A stretch of DNA of 50,706 nt from Pseudoprimorskyibacter sp. (GTDB lineage Bacteria; Pseudomonadota; Alphaproteobacteria; Rhodobacterales; Rhodobacteraceae), in NCBI GenBank assembly GCA_029251265.1, contig JAQXDR010000148.1, forward strand, positions 1-50,706, in the 5' to 3' direction. The translations under genes were made by a program, and so were the position numbers. Positions 9,222 through 17,525 of this stretch are shown here, piece after piece. The notes beneath the pieces were generated by a model. That model searched no databases. It had not been told where the DNA came from and saw only the letters and a program-made list of their open reading frames with translations. Position 1 is the stretch's first letter. Each line of letters begins with the position of its first letter.

Positions 9222-9808
9222 GCGCCCATCCCCAACCGAAGTTTGCGATAGCGTGAAAGCAGCGCGGTAACACCAAATGGCATGCACCCGTCGGACAAGG
9301 CGGTCTCATCACGATATTCATAATAGTGTGCGGCAAGTAACAGTACTGCCTGACGCAAGTCCGCGGGCACGTCATCAAAGCTGGGGCCATATCCACCAAC
9401 AAATTGGATCTTAGCCGAACCTGTGGAAGGAATGCCTGAAAATGGACGGGCAACCGCAACCAGTAAGGGCTCGGTCATGTCTTTGATCAGACGCCAGCCG
9501 CTAAGCTGTGACGTGATGCTTCCTTCTGCATCAGCAAAATGAACGGACTCTACCGACAAAACCGGCGCTATCGGAAAAGGTTGGCGTTCCGGTGTTTTCC
9601 AGTCCTGTAAGGTCAATCTGAACTCACGAGAGATCAGCGCCTTATCCGTCCGACCCTCGATAGCAGCCATGGCCGCCCGCAAAAAGGATGCCAAAAGACT
9701 ATCCTGCAAATCATCTTCGGCAAAGCCACTGCCAAGCCGCAAATGGTCTTTCAGTTCTGCCACAGGCAAGGCCTCGTCTGGAACTTGTGTTTCCTCGTTC
9801 AACATCAA
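9218..9808 (-). CDS. GTA g6: head-tail connector (adaptor) protein
   Basis: A 196-residue protein of the phage connector/phiE125 gp8 type that binds below the portal. VAELKDHLRL near the N-terminus and DVPADLRQAVLLLAAHYYEYRD near the C-terminus are the family signatures (helical adaptor fold). It is separated from g5 by about 147 bases that hold two inverted repeats, the largest gap in the g5-g15 block. The 3' end is coupled to g7. Confidence 0.92.
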   Translation of the reverse strand: MMLNEETQVPDEALPVAELKDHLRLGSGFAEDDLQDSLLASFLRAAMAAIEGRTDKALISREFRLTLQDWKTPERQPFPIAPVLSVESVHFADAEGSITSQLSGWRLIKDMTEPLLVAVARPFSGIPSTGSAKIQFVGGYGPSFDDVPADLRQAVLLLAAHYYEYRDETALSDGCMPFGVTALLSRYRKLRLGMGA

Positions 9809-9850
9809 TGCAACCTCTACAATGGACGGATGTCCCCCAAGTCTCTTGAA

Positions 9851-9943
9851 AACGGGCGCGCAGTATTCGCAATGCGCGGGGACGGAGGGGAGCTACAGCA
9901 CATCTTGATCATCCACGCGCCCGTTGAAGGGACCGGAGGTCCC
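9851..9943 (-). promoter_or_regulatory. Two inverted repeats after the capsid gene
   Basis: Between g5 and g6, AACGGGCGCG (9851-9860) and CGCGCCCGTT (9916-9925) are perfect 10-base arms 55 bases apart. GGGACC (9929-9934) and GGTCCC (9938-9943) form a tight stem with a three-base loop. Neither is followed by a U-run in the minus direction. Inference: RNA structures that stabilise the capsid mRNA or reduce readthrough, favouring excess capsid over tail proteins. Confidence 0.5.
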
Positions 9944-9955
9944 GTCACAAACCCC

Positions 9956-11134
9956 TTAAGAGGCTGCGAATTTCAAAAGCTTGATCGCGGCAAAGTCGCT
10001 GACGTCACCTCCGACACGCTTAGTCGCATAGAAAAGCACATGAGGCTTGGCACTGAAGGGATCGCGCAAAACACGAAGATCAGGACGTTCGGCGATGGTA
10101 TATCCTGCACCAAAATCACCAAATGCAATCGCAAACGTGCCACTGGAAATATCCGGCATATCTTCTGCAATCATGACAGGGTAGCCCAAAAGCCGCGCTG
10201 GCTCTCCTGCGGCAAGACCGTCTGCCCAAAGATGGCGTCCATCATTATCCTTGAGCTTGCGCACAGTTCCCGCCGTCTTTGAGTTCATCACAAATGACCC
10301 GTTTGCACGGTATTGGGCACCCAAGGCATAAACCAAATCAATGATTGCATCGCCATCAGCATCAAAGGCCCCGTCCACACCTGTAGCGACGTATCCCAGG
10401 TTACCCCAACTCCACGCGTTATCGGCCACTGCTGAATGAGACAAAAAGCCCATTGGCTTGTCATTACCATCACCTGAAACAAAAGCTGCCGCTTCCGCGC
10501 GGGCAAAGGTTTCGGCAATACGGCCAGCCAACCATCCCTCAACGTCAAAGGCACTGTCATCCAGCAAACGCTGACTGGCCTTCGGCAGCGCATTCAATTC
10601 ATAAAGTGGGATCGAAATACGATCAATGGATGGCGTCCCGGTCTCCACAACAGCGCCACTTTCTGTGGCCCAACCCGATCCGGCTTCGGTATGGTCAACT
10701 AAAACATCATAGGACGTCGCTTCGACTTGAACGACATTTGCAATCGCACGGAGAGACGCTGTCGACGACAGCACCGACATCACGCTGTCGGAGGTGATAG
10801 GATCCACCAGATAGCCACCATCCGAATTCACAGCCGTTGACATGGACTTGCCCTCAACAGGCAGCCCGCGCAGCGCATCATCATCGCCAGAGCGCAAATA
10901 CGCGTTAAAAGCTTTGGCATGCGGCACCTCTACCGAGGCCTCCGTTGACAATGCGGGGCGTGCAGCACGTGCGGTGGTACGGTCAAAATGGGTCATACGT
11001 TCTTCCTGTTTATGGAGTTTTTCCTGAAGCTCGGCCCGTAGGCCCTTGATGTCGCAAACGAGTCCCGCCAAAGCGTCGCCCACCTGTACGACCGGGGACA
11101 CATCTTCCCCGGTCCGAGAAGTCATCTCGGTCAT
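9956..11134 (-). CDS. GTA g5: major capsid protein (HK97 fold)
   Basis: A 392-residue HK97-type capsid protein. The N-terminal part (about 1-90) is charged and helical, like the scaffolding region cleaved by the prohead protease. The mature part starts around the KAFNAYLRSGDDDALRG segment and includes the conserved GGYLVDPITSD and MGFLSH motifs and the C-terminal GYTIAERPDLRVLRDPF. It lies 38 bases after g4, in the usual order protease-capsid. The length and motifs agree with RcGTA gp5. Confidence 0.95.
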   Translation of the reverse strand: MTEMTSRTGEDVSPVVQVGDALAGLVCDIKGLRAELQEKLHKQEERMTHFDRTTARAARPALSTEASVEVPHAKAFNAYLRSGDDDALRGLPVEGKSMSTAVNSDGGYLVDPITSDSVMSVLSSTASLRAIANVVQVEATSYDVLVDHTEAGSGWATESGAVVETGTPSIDRISIPLYELNALPKASQRLLDDSAFDVEGWLAGRIAETFARAEAAAFVSGDGNDKPMGFLSHSAVADNAWSWGNLGYVATGVDGAFDADGDAIIDLVYALGAQYRANGSFVMNSKTAGTVRKLKDNDGRHLWADGLAAGEPARLLGYPVMIAEDMPDISSGTFAIAFGDFGAGYTIAERPDLRVLRDPFSAKPHVLFYATKRVGGDVSDFAAIKLLKFAAS

Positions 11135-11172
11135 ATATTTCTCTCTCTTTCGTATCGGTGAAGCGTGCGTCT

Positions 11173-11721
11173 TCAGACGCCCGCCAACTCCCGCCGCGCC
11201 GCCTCAAGCGAACGCGCCAGTTTGCGCAGGTCAGCGTCTTTGGGGCCTTCACCCTTGGACGCCACCCTCGCACTGGGCAGCATAGGAAAGGTCACAAGCG
11301 AAACCTCCCATAGCTCCAGTTCCGTCAGGACCCGCTGTCCCTGATCATTCTTCGTGGCTTTCAGGGTCCGGTACCCAATGGACAACCCATCAATGGCACC
11401 CGCTGCGATAAGGGACGCAGCTTCGCGGCCCTTGGCAACCGTGTCTAGTAGTCGGCCCTTTACCCAAAGTCCGCGCCCGTCTTCCCGCACCTCATCCCAG
11501 ATACCAATGGGCTGTGCAGGATCATGCTGCCAGAGCATTTTGACCCCTCGCCTTTCCACGGACAATCGCTTCAGCGAGTTGGCATAAGCACCCGCTTCGA
11601 CCACGTCCCCACCGTGATCACAAGCACCAAACACTGAGGCGTAACCCTCGATACGGCTGCCCTCCAGAACGGTTACCTCCGTATCGAACCGGCAGAATTT
11701 CTGTTCTAATCCGCTGTGCAT
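11173..11721 (-). CDS. GTA g4: prohead maturation protease
   Basis: A 182-residue HK97-type prohead protease (peptidase family U35). The expected histidine is in KMLWQHDPAQPIG (about residues 60-72), and the catalytic serine is probably in GAIDGLSIGYR (about 108-118). A conserved acidic stretch, TELELWEVSLVTFPM, follows. It matures the capsid protein g5. It sits between g3.5 (11 bases upstream) and g5. Full length for the family. Confidence 0.94.
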   Translation of the reverse strand: MHSGLEQKFCRFDTEVTVLEGSRIEGYASVFGACDHGGDVVEAGAYANSLKRLSVERRGVKMLWQHDPAQPIGIWDEVREDGRGLWVKGRLLDTVAKGREAASLIAAGAIDGLSIGYRTLKATKNDQGQRVLTELELWEVSLVTFPMLPSARVASKGEGPKDADLRKLARSLEAARRELAGV

Positions 11722-11732
11722 TCAAAACTCCT

Positions 11733-11963
11733 TTAACTGCCCAAAGCATTCTGACCAACAGCCAGAAACCCTTGAAAAGCTTGCGCTAAGATTACGGCAA
11801 CCACACCGTAGACGGTTAACCACAAACGTTTTTCCAATCTCTCCATCAGTGTCTCAAGACGGTTGATACGTTCGGTCAATGTTTCAACCTGCAGCCCATG
11901 AACCCGTTCCAAAGACTCAAGTCGTAAACCGGGAACGCACTGAAATTCCGACGGTCTACCCAT
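11733..11963 (-). CDS. GTA g3.5: small coiled-coil membrane-like protein
   Basis: A 76-residue protein found at this place in GTA clusters; its role is not settled. Residues about 15-47 are a predicted coiled coil (LERVHGLQVETLTERINRLE and onwards), followed by one hydrophobic segment (LTVYGVVAVILAQAFQGFLAV). I use the ATG at 11963; a TTG directly before it is also in frame. It overlaps the g3 stop by eight bases. Confidence 0.85.
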   Translation of the reverse strand: MGRPSEFQCVPGLRLESLERVHGLQVETLTERINRLETLMERLEKRLWLTVYGVVAVILAQAFQGFLAVGQNALGS

Positions 11964-13143
11964 CAATTGGCTCCAGTGGCAGCGGTGGCAAACCCAGCAG
12001 TGCGCGTTTTTCGGCGGCTGTCAGGAATTCCGCGCCAACGACACGTTTCCATTGCGCATCTCGTTCGCTTGCCAACGCAGGCACCTGATCAAGGTCCGGT
12101 CTGAGGGTCACTGTTTCATTCATCAAGCGGCCAAGCCATGTGCTGATTTGGGCACTGACACGCGTTGCCAACGGCAGAACTGTCAGTCGATAAAACGCTC
12201 TGTTCGCCTCTTGATAGTTTGCAAATGTTGCCTCGCCCGGGATACCTAACAACATTGGCGGCACACCAAAGGCCACTGCTATCTCTCGGGCGGCTGCTTC
12301 TTTGGTCTTTTGGAATTCCATATCTGATGGCGAAAACCCCATAGGTTTCCAATCCAGTCCACCTTCTAGCAACATCGGACGACCGGCATTGCGCGCGCCC
12401 TGATGATGGGTCTCCATTTCCGATACCAGACGGTCATATTGATCTGAACTCATGCTGCCCTGTCCATCGGAACTACGATAGACGATCGCTCCTGAAGGGC
12501 GTGCGGCGTTATCCAATAATCCCTTGGACCAATGGCTTGCGGAATTATGCACATCAATAGCCTGAGCCGCCGCCTGCAGCGGTGAAAACCCATAATGATC
12601 ATCTTGTGGATGAAAACTTTTTATATGGCAGATCGTTGGCGCGGCGGTCGTAATGTCAAACCGATGCGTCCGGGCGCCAACCGTGTAATCATAGGCTACC
12701 GGCCAACCATCCTGACCAGGAACAATCCGCATCCGATCAGACCGCAGCACATGCAGTTCTAGCGGCACACCATCTGCGCCGGGCACAGCTTCTATATAGG
12801 AATTTCCTGACAAAAGAAGTTGCGCAAACAAGGCCTCCAAAAGTTCCGCACGACCCTGTCCAAGGTTTGGCGATGACATCAATTGAAGCATCGGATGGGA
12901 TTCGAACCGACGCTCAACATCTTGGCAGACCAACGGCAACGCGGCAGCTGCTTCGGCAATTAGTTTAATCGCGCGAAAGCCAACTGGATTTCCTGAAAAA
13001 CCCGCGCGGGTCAAAGACACCGCATCCCGTGGCGTCCAGGCCACCCGGCCAGAGGTTGCATAGGCCACCAAAGGACCCGTGGCGCTGGCTTTACGCTCGG
13101 GTGGCTGGTTCGTGTCGTCAGCTTTGCGCAGAAAATCGAACAC
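11956..13143 (-). CDS. GTA g3: portal protein (HK97 family)
   Basis: A 395-residue HK97-type portal, the dodecamer through which DNA enters and leaves the head. Motifs: GNPVGFRAIKLIAEAAAALP, LSGNSYIEAVPG, HIKSFHPQDDHYGFSPLQAA and AFGVPPMLLGIPGEATFANY, all diagnostic. The start is GTG at 13143 with an AAGGAG site seven bases upstream. A 201-base non-coding gap separates it from the terminase gene. Confidence 0.95.
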   Translation of the reverse strand: MFDFLRKADDTNQPPERKASATGPLVAYATSGRVAWTPRDAVSLTRAGFSGNPVGFRAIKLIAEAAAALPLVCQDVERRFESHPMLQLMSSPNLGQGRAELLEALFAQLLLSGNSYIEAVPGADGVPLELHVLRSDRMRIVPGQDGWPVAYDYTVGARTHRFDITTAAPTICHIKSFHPQDDHYGFSPLQAAAQAIDVHNSASHWSKGLLDNAARPSGAIVYRSSDGQGSMSSDQYDRLVSEMETHHQGARNAGRPMLLEGGLDWKPMGFSPSDMEFQKTKEAAAREIAVAFGVPPMLLGIPGEATFANYQEANRAFYRLTVLPLATRVSAQISTWLGRLMNETVTLRPDLDQVPALASERDAQWKRVVGAEFLTAAEKRALLGLPPLPLEPIDG

Positions 13144-13344
13144 GCGGCGTCTCCTTGTCGCTTAACTCTTTCCGGGGACCGCCCGGTCGGTAGCAAGAAC
13201 AATCGCCCCAAATGTTTAAAAGCACTTGAGGCAACCGAACGGCGAAGCAAGTACAACGCAACAATGATTTTTTATGACATAATTACAGACTGTTAAATGA
13301 TTTTCACCTAGATTAACTTTGCTAAATGCACAGGTCTATCTTGG
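13144..13344 (-). other. AT-rich non-coding gap between terminase and portal
   Basis: About 200 bases without a convincing ORF in a cluster where most neighbours touch or overlap. The half next to the terminase stop (about 13262-13344) is visibly AT-rich; the rest contains only the g3 ribosome site (AAGGAG). An internal promoter is possible but I see no clear -35/-10 pair. Confidence 0.5.
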
Positions 13345-14757
13345 TCAGATTGAACGAAACCGTGGTTGACGCCACTTGGCTGCCGGCACAATAAGGGCTT
13401 CGGTCAAGGCCCAGACAAGCGCATCAACGCGATCCGGGCTTCCCTTGCCGTCATACCCTTTTAACGTCATGCGGGTCATCTGATCCTCAAGCACATCCAA
13501 CCCGGCCAGATGCGACACCCGTCCCTGCTCGTATAGGGCCGCAACCGGTTCTGCACGCGCGACCTTACCCTTAGACGCATGTACCTTGGTCAACGGCACC
13601 AGCGGATCCACCTGCCGCAAAACAGTTTCTACGAGATCCCCACCCTGGTTGACCTCTGCGACCAAACGATCGCCGCCCCATTTTTCCATGGCCGTTATCG
13701 CACGGCGAGCCCAAGCCGTTGGCCCGACACCCTGAACGGTAGCATCGTCCAAAACCACGGCGCGCCAATCTTGTGGTGCGCCCTGCATAACCGCCCCTAC
13801 GACGACTATTCCACAGGCGTCCGATCCCTTGTGACCGGTCACAGGTGGGTCAACGGCAACTAAAACCCTGTCAAACTCAGGCGGCGTCTTCAAACGGGCC
13901 GTATCGAGATCATCGGCGCGCCATAACGCGCCCTCCGCCTCTTCAACCAAAACGCCGTCCAATTCCTGACGACCAAGACGTGTCCCTGCGTAGCGCGCCC
14001 GAACCTCTTCTAGAAAACTGTCGGCCAGATTTGCACGGTTCGCTTCGGTCGGTGCATGGGTCACGACTGTTGACGGGCTGTTCAATAATTGCCGCAGTGC
14101 GGGAACTGATCGTGGGGTGGTCGTGACACACACTTGGGGACGATCACCAAGCCGCAAGGCAAACTGCAACATATCCCACGTATCGCCAGCCTTTTTCCAT
14201 TTTGCCAACTCGTCCACCCAAGCTGCATCAAACTGGGGCCCTCGCAATCCCTCGGGATCATGGGCCGAAAATGCCATAGCCTCGGCTCCGTTGGGCCATG
14301 TCAGGCAACGCCGCGTTGCGCTCCATGTTGGACGCCGGTCTGGCGGAGAACACGCAAGGATCCCGCTTTCCCCAAACACCATGACCTCACGCACCTGATC
14401 GAGGGTCTCTCCGACAAGCGCCACCCGTTTGGCTTGGCCTTTATCCAAGGGGCGTGCGCCCTCGACCATGGAACGAACCCACTCCGAACCCGCGCGGGTT
14501 TTACCCGCGCCGCGTCCTCCCATGATCACCCAAGATCGCCAATTGCCCTGCGGCGGCAATTGATGCGGCAGGGCCCAGAACTCGAAAAGAAAAGGGAGAG
14601 CTAAAAGCTCTCCCTCACCCAGTTCAGCCAGGAAGGCGTCCCGCGTCGCAGCAGGTTCGGATCCGAGCCAAGCGGCACCCGATCTCAACGCGTGCGATGT
14701 CAAGGTCGAGTCCGTAGTCTCCGGCAACACCGGAGTTTTGTCGGTTAATTTGGTCAA
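13345..14757 (-). CDS. GTA g2: terminase large subunit
   Basis: The DNA-packaging motor, about 470 residues with the chosen start. Walker A is IMGGRGAGKTRAGSEWV; Walker B is AAWVDELAKWKKAGDTWD. The C-terminal nuclease has RVLVAVDPPVTGHKGSDACG, RLVAEVNQGGDLVETVL and SPDRVDALVWALTEAL, with acidic metal ligands in place. The longest reading starts at ATG 14871, deep inside g1. I prefer TTG at 14757, which has a GGAG site about seven bases upstream; a GTG at 14730 is another option. Overlap with g1 is real in every case. Headful, host-DNA packaging is expected from RcGTA. Confidence 0.93.
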   Translation of the reverse strand: MTKLTDKTPVLPETTDSTLTSHALRSGAAWLGSEPAATRDAFLAELGEGELLALPFLFEFWALPHQLPPQGNWRSWVIMGGRGAGKTRAGSEWVRSMVEGARPLDKGQAKRVALVGETLDQVREVMVFGESGILACSPPDRRPTWSATRRCLTWPNGAEAMAFSAHDPEGLRGPQFDAAWVDELAKWKKAGDTWDMLQFALRLGDRPQVCVTTTPRSVPALRQLLNSPSTVVTHAPTEANRANLADSFLEEVRARYAGTRLGRQELDGVLVEEAEGALWRADDLDTARLKTPPEFDRVLVAVDPPVTGHKGSDACGIVVVGAVMQGAPQDWRAVVLDDATVQGVGPTAWARRAITAMEKWGGDRLVAEVNQGGDLVETVLRQVDPLVPLTKVHASKGKVARAEPVAALYEQGRVSHLAGLDVLEDQMTRMTLKGYDGKGSPDRVDALVWALTEALIVPAAKWRQPRFRSI

Positions 14758-14962
14758 GTTCTTTCTCCGTTTCTCGGGCTGCACGCAGCCAGTAGCGAAG
14801 TTCCGACAACACCGCGTTGCCGTCCTTCTTGGTAGCCTCTCCAGTCCGAGCTCTCTTTCGGAGCTCTTCAAGGTCTTCGACCATGTCCGCCAACATCTGT
14901 GCGATTTTCTGGCATTCGTCTTCCAGCGCCGAAGCGCGCTCTTCGATTTTGATCAAGGTCAT
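14624..14962 (-). CDS. GTA g1: small terminase-like protein
   Basis: A 112-residue, mostly helical protein (MTLIKIEERASALEDECQ... then LEELRKRARTGEATKKDG and LRYWLRAARETEKELDQINR) that matches RcGTA gp1, a small terminase subunit that lacks the specific DNA recognition of phage TerS. The reading frame stays open up to 15103, but that start lies within a promoter and terminator hairpin, so I begin at ATG 14962. An ATG at 15013 directly after the hairpin U-run is the alternative. The 3' part overlaps g2 by roughly 130 bases. Confidence 0.82.
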   Translation of the reverse strand: MTLIKIEERASALEDECQKIAQMLADMVEDLEELRKRARTGEATKKDGNAVLSELRYWLRAARETEKELDQINRQNSGVAGDYGLDLDIARVEIGCRLARIRTCCDAGRLPG

Positions 14963-15013
14963 CTGCTCGTCTTGCCTTTTTTTTGGCTGTTTTGGATCTC
15001 CGTCCAACGGCAT

Positions 15014-15049
15014 AAAAAAACGACCACCGAGGTCACCCCCGGGGCCGTT
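15014..15049 (-). terminator. Strong terminator-like hairpin in the g1 leader
   Basis: On the minus strand AACGGCCCCGGGG, loop GTGA, CCTCGGTGGTCGTT, then T-run. With one bulged U the stem has 13 pairs (two G-U) closed by a GNRA loop and followed by five more U residues. It looks like a complete intrinsic terminator. It lies 26 bases beyond the -10 box of the putative GTA promoter and 51 bases before the g1 ATG. It is either an attenuator of the GTA operon or the end of the upstream yicC-gmk operon. Confidence 0.7.
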
Positions 15050-15074
15050 TGCCCAATTCGTCCAGCATGTCATA

Positions 15075-15103
15075 ACTCTATCTTCGACCGTGCGGTCTGT
15101 CAA
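15075..15103 (-). promoter_or_regulatory. Putative GTA promoter
   Basis: TTGACA (15098-15103) and TAGAGT (15075-15080) with exactly 17 bases between them on the minus strand. The spacer contains GACCG-CA-CGGTC, an imperfect dyad that could be an operator. Transcription would start near 15068 and run through the leader hairpin into g1. It is the best sigma70-like match upstream of the cluster; regulator binding (GafA or other) cannot be judged from sequence alone. Confidence 0.55.
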
Positions 15104-15228
15104 ATCTGACCCATCGCGACATAGGTGTAACCGTCTGGAAACAATTATCTTTTTGGAATTAACCTAAAGGAAACTTTTGTAGAACGCTCGGTCTGCCAAC
15201 CGCGTCAATCAAAAGCATCAAGCTGTTG

Positions 15229-15756
15229 TCAAACCTCAATTTTCCGAAGCCCGGCCGCAAATCTTTGGCTGTTGGCCTGATATACCTGAGCAGAAAGCCT
15301 TAACCCCTCGATCGCAGCCTCATCCAGCGCACGAACAACCTTTCCAGGCATCCCCATCACCAATGATCCATCTGGGATTTCCTTGCCTTCGGTGATCAAA
15401 GCACCGGCCCCAATCAGGCAATTCCGACCGATTCTTGCACCGTTTAGAATCGTTGCTCCCATTCCAATCAGGCTATTGTCCCCAATCTGACACCCGTGCA
15501 GCATGACTTTGTGACCAATCGTACATCCTGCGCCAATGCTCAACGGAAAACCAATATCCGTGTGCAGGACACAGTTTTCCTGCACATTGCTGCCCGCGCC
15601 CACGGTTATTGTTTCGTTGTCACCTCGTATTGTGGAACAAAACCAAATGCTGGCTGCGCTTTTGATCACAACGTTCCCAATAACGTTGGCGTCTGGCGCA
15701 ATCCAGGCATCCGCCGCAATTTCAGGTGCCAGACCATCTAAAGAATAAATCGTCAT
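15229..15756 (-). CDS. Gamma-carbonic anhydrase family protein
   Basis: A 175-residue left-handed beta-helix protein of the gamma-class carbonic anhydrase/YrdA-PaaY family. Repeating hexapeptides run through most of the length, for example [20 protein letters not shown] and [16 protein letters not shown]. Candidate metal histidines are in [22 protein letters not shown]. The family binds zinc or iron in trimers; true carbonic anhydrase activity is not certain and many members have unknown substrates. Its ATG overlaps the gmk stop by four bases, so it is the third gene of the yicC-gmk operon. Confidence 0.9.
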   Translation of the reverse strand: MTIYSLDGLAPEIAADAWIAPDANVIGNVVIKSAASIWFCSTIRGDNETITVGAGSNVQENCVLHTDIGFPLSIGAGCTIGHKVMLHGCQIGDNSLIGMGATILNGARIGRNCLIGAGALITEGKEIPDGSLVMGMPGKVVRALDEAAIEGLRLSAQVYQANSQRFAAGLRKIEV

Positions 15757-16397
15757 TTCTGTCCCTCTAGAAATTCCTGCTGCAAGCTGCGCACATGGGC
15801 CGTCAAGGTCGGCTGCTGATCACGCCGCATGCGTTCAGCTTCGACAATCGTGCGCAAGCGTCTCTCTGTGGCATCAAGATCGTCGTTGACCAACACATAA
15901 TCATATGCGCTCCAGTGGCTGATCTCGTCCCAACTTTTTTGCATGCGCTTTGCAATGATCTCGGGACTGTCCTGACCACGGGTCTCCAAACGCCGTCGCA
16001 GTTCTGTGATGGAGGGCGGCAACAGGAAAATTGACAGAGCGAATTTGCCAAGGCCACTGTTTCGGATCTGCTGCTCTCCTTGCCAATCCACATCAAAAAG
16101 AACGTCGCGCCCGGCCTCAATGCTGTCCTTCACAGGGCCTGCGGGCGACCCATAAAAGTTGCCAAACACATGGGCATGTTCCAGCATCTGACCATCAGCG
16201 ACCTGAGTTTTAAAAGCATCCTGAGAAAGAAACAGATATTCGCGCCCATGCTGTTCACAAGCCCGTGGTGCGCGCGTGGTTGCCGAAACAGAAAAGCTAA
16301 GACTTGGGTCCCACGCCATCAATCGACGCGCCAAAGTGGATTTTCCCGCGCCTGATGGTGAGGATAGGATAATCAAAAGACCACGACGGGTGCTCAT
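15753..16397 (-). CDS. gmk: Guanylate kinase
   Basis: A 214-residue guanylate kinase (GMP + ATP to GDP + ADP). P-loop [15 protein letters not shown] at about residues 12-26; the GMP-binding region includes [10 protein letters not shown] and [12 protein letters not shown]; lid region [16 protein letters not shown]. It follows yicC after three bases and overlaps the next gene. The size fits the family. Confidence 0.97.
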   Translation of the reverse strand: MSTRRGLLIILSSPSGAGKSTLARRLMAWDPSLSFSVSATTRAPRACEQHGREYLFLSQDAFKTQVADGQMLEHAHVFGNFYGSPAGPVKDSIEAGRDVLFDVDWQGEQQIRNSGLGKFALSIFLLPPSITELRRRLETRGQDSPEIIAKRMQKSWDEISHWSAYDYVLVNDDLDATERRLRTIVEAERMRRDQQPTLTAHVRSLQQEFLEGQK

Positions 16398-16400
16398 CAG

Positions 16401-17291
16401 TTACTCCACATTTTGGACTTGTTCACGCATTTGATCGATGACGGTTTTCATCTCTAACCCGACCGCTGTTAACCCAGAAGACTGCGCTTTTGAACACAAC
16501 GTGTTGGCTTCTCGATTAAATTCTTGCATTAAAAAATCTAGCTTACGTCCGACAGGCTTTGGATCTGACACCAGAACATAGGCTGCGGTGATATGACTGC
16601 GCAGTCGATCAATTTCTTCGGTAATGTCAGATTTCACAGCAATCAACGCAAGTTCCTGTGCAACCCGGTCAGGATCCATATCACTTACAAGCGTAATACG
16701 TTCTAATGCCTGCGATAGCCTTTCATTCTGTGCATCGCGGCGGCGCTCTACCTCTGTTTCAGCCTGCGACACCAAACCCTCAATGTCTTGTAGATGGCGC
16801 AACAATATCGCGGCCAGCGCGGCGCCCTCACTCTGACGCATCTGCACAAAAGCCGCCGCAACCTCATCAAATTCCAAAAGAAGCTTATCGCACAGTGCTT
16901 TTGGATCAGTTTCGTCGACTGCGAGTTCCATTACACCACGCTGTCCTAATAGATCCGCTGCGGTGGACGGAGCAAGATGTAGGCCCCGATCTGCAGCCTC
17001 CGTTTCTAAAGCCGCAAAAGCATCCAGTACCGCATCCATCTGTACAAGATCCAAACGCAAAACAGACGCACGTTCACCTGACGCATTCATCCGCAATCCA
17101 ACGGTCACGCTTCCACGGCTGATGCGTGCGGACAGGATCTTGCGCAGACCGACCTCTAACCCGTCGATCCAGTCGGGCACGCGCACGCGCACATCCAGCC
17201 CCTTGGCATTGACGCCGCGCAGTTCCCAGCTCCAGCGTAGCCCATGGCCCGTTCCCTGCTTGTTAGCAAACCCGGTCATTGATTGGCGCAT
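16401..17291 (-). CDS. YicC family endoribonuclease
   Basis: A 296-residue YicC/YloC protein beginning MRQSMTGFANKQG, the standard N-terminus. The C-terminal DUF1732 region has EIDRLRSHITAAYVL and GRKLDFLMQEFNREANTLCS, with conserved acidic residues. Recent work describes YicC as a ribonuclease acting on RNA in sRNA turnover; that is family knowledge. I chose the ATG at 17291 because a GGGGA site lies just before it; the open frame runs on to 17507 without any support. First gene of the operon with gmk. Confidence 0.93.
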   Translation of the reverse strand: MRQSMTGFANKQGTGHGLRWSWELRGVNAKGLDVRVRVPDWIDGLEVGLRKILSARISRGSVTVGLRMNASGERASVLRLDLVQMDAVLDAFAALETEAADRGLHLAPSTAADLLGQRGVMELAVDETDPKALCDKLLLEFDEVAAAFVQMRQSEGAALAAILLRHLQDIEGLVSQAETEVERRRDAQNERLSQALERITLVSDMDPDRVAQELALIAVKSDITEEIDRLRSHITAAYVLVSDPKPVGRKLDFLMQEFNREANTLCSKAQSSGLTAVGLEMKTVIDQMREQVQNVE

Positions 17292-17525
17292 CGCGTCCCC
17301 TTTCTGAAAGCATTGAATTATCGCGGTTTTTTGAGTGATGGCAAGCCCAAGAGAACAAACACCAGCTCGACCACGCCTTTTGGCATTAACCATTTTGCAA
17401 CTTCGATAAAGAAATTCATAAAAGTTCGGAGTACTAAGATTAAAAGCAAATTCGTAGCAAATGTGTGGCGAAGTGGAAGCACTTCGGCTGGTTAACATGG
17501 CGCGCAACTAAAAGAGGACGAAATT

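Noticed and set aside
9743-10282. Plus-strand open frame of 179 codons opposite g5
   Set aside because: It is a shadow of the capsid gene: no family resemblance, no ribosome site, and the minus frame is a clear HK97 capsid protein.
12890-12910. tRNA T-loop-like string GATTCGAACC
   Set aside because: It lies within the portal gene, and no acceptor or anticodon stems can be drawn around it.
14758-14871. N-terminal extension of the large terminase to ATG 14871
   Set aside because: It would lie wholly inside g1 in another frame, is Arg/Cys-rich and unlike homologues. A TTG with a ribosome site at 14757 fits better.
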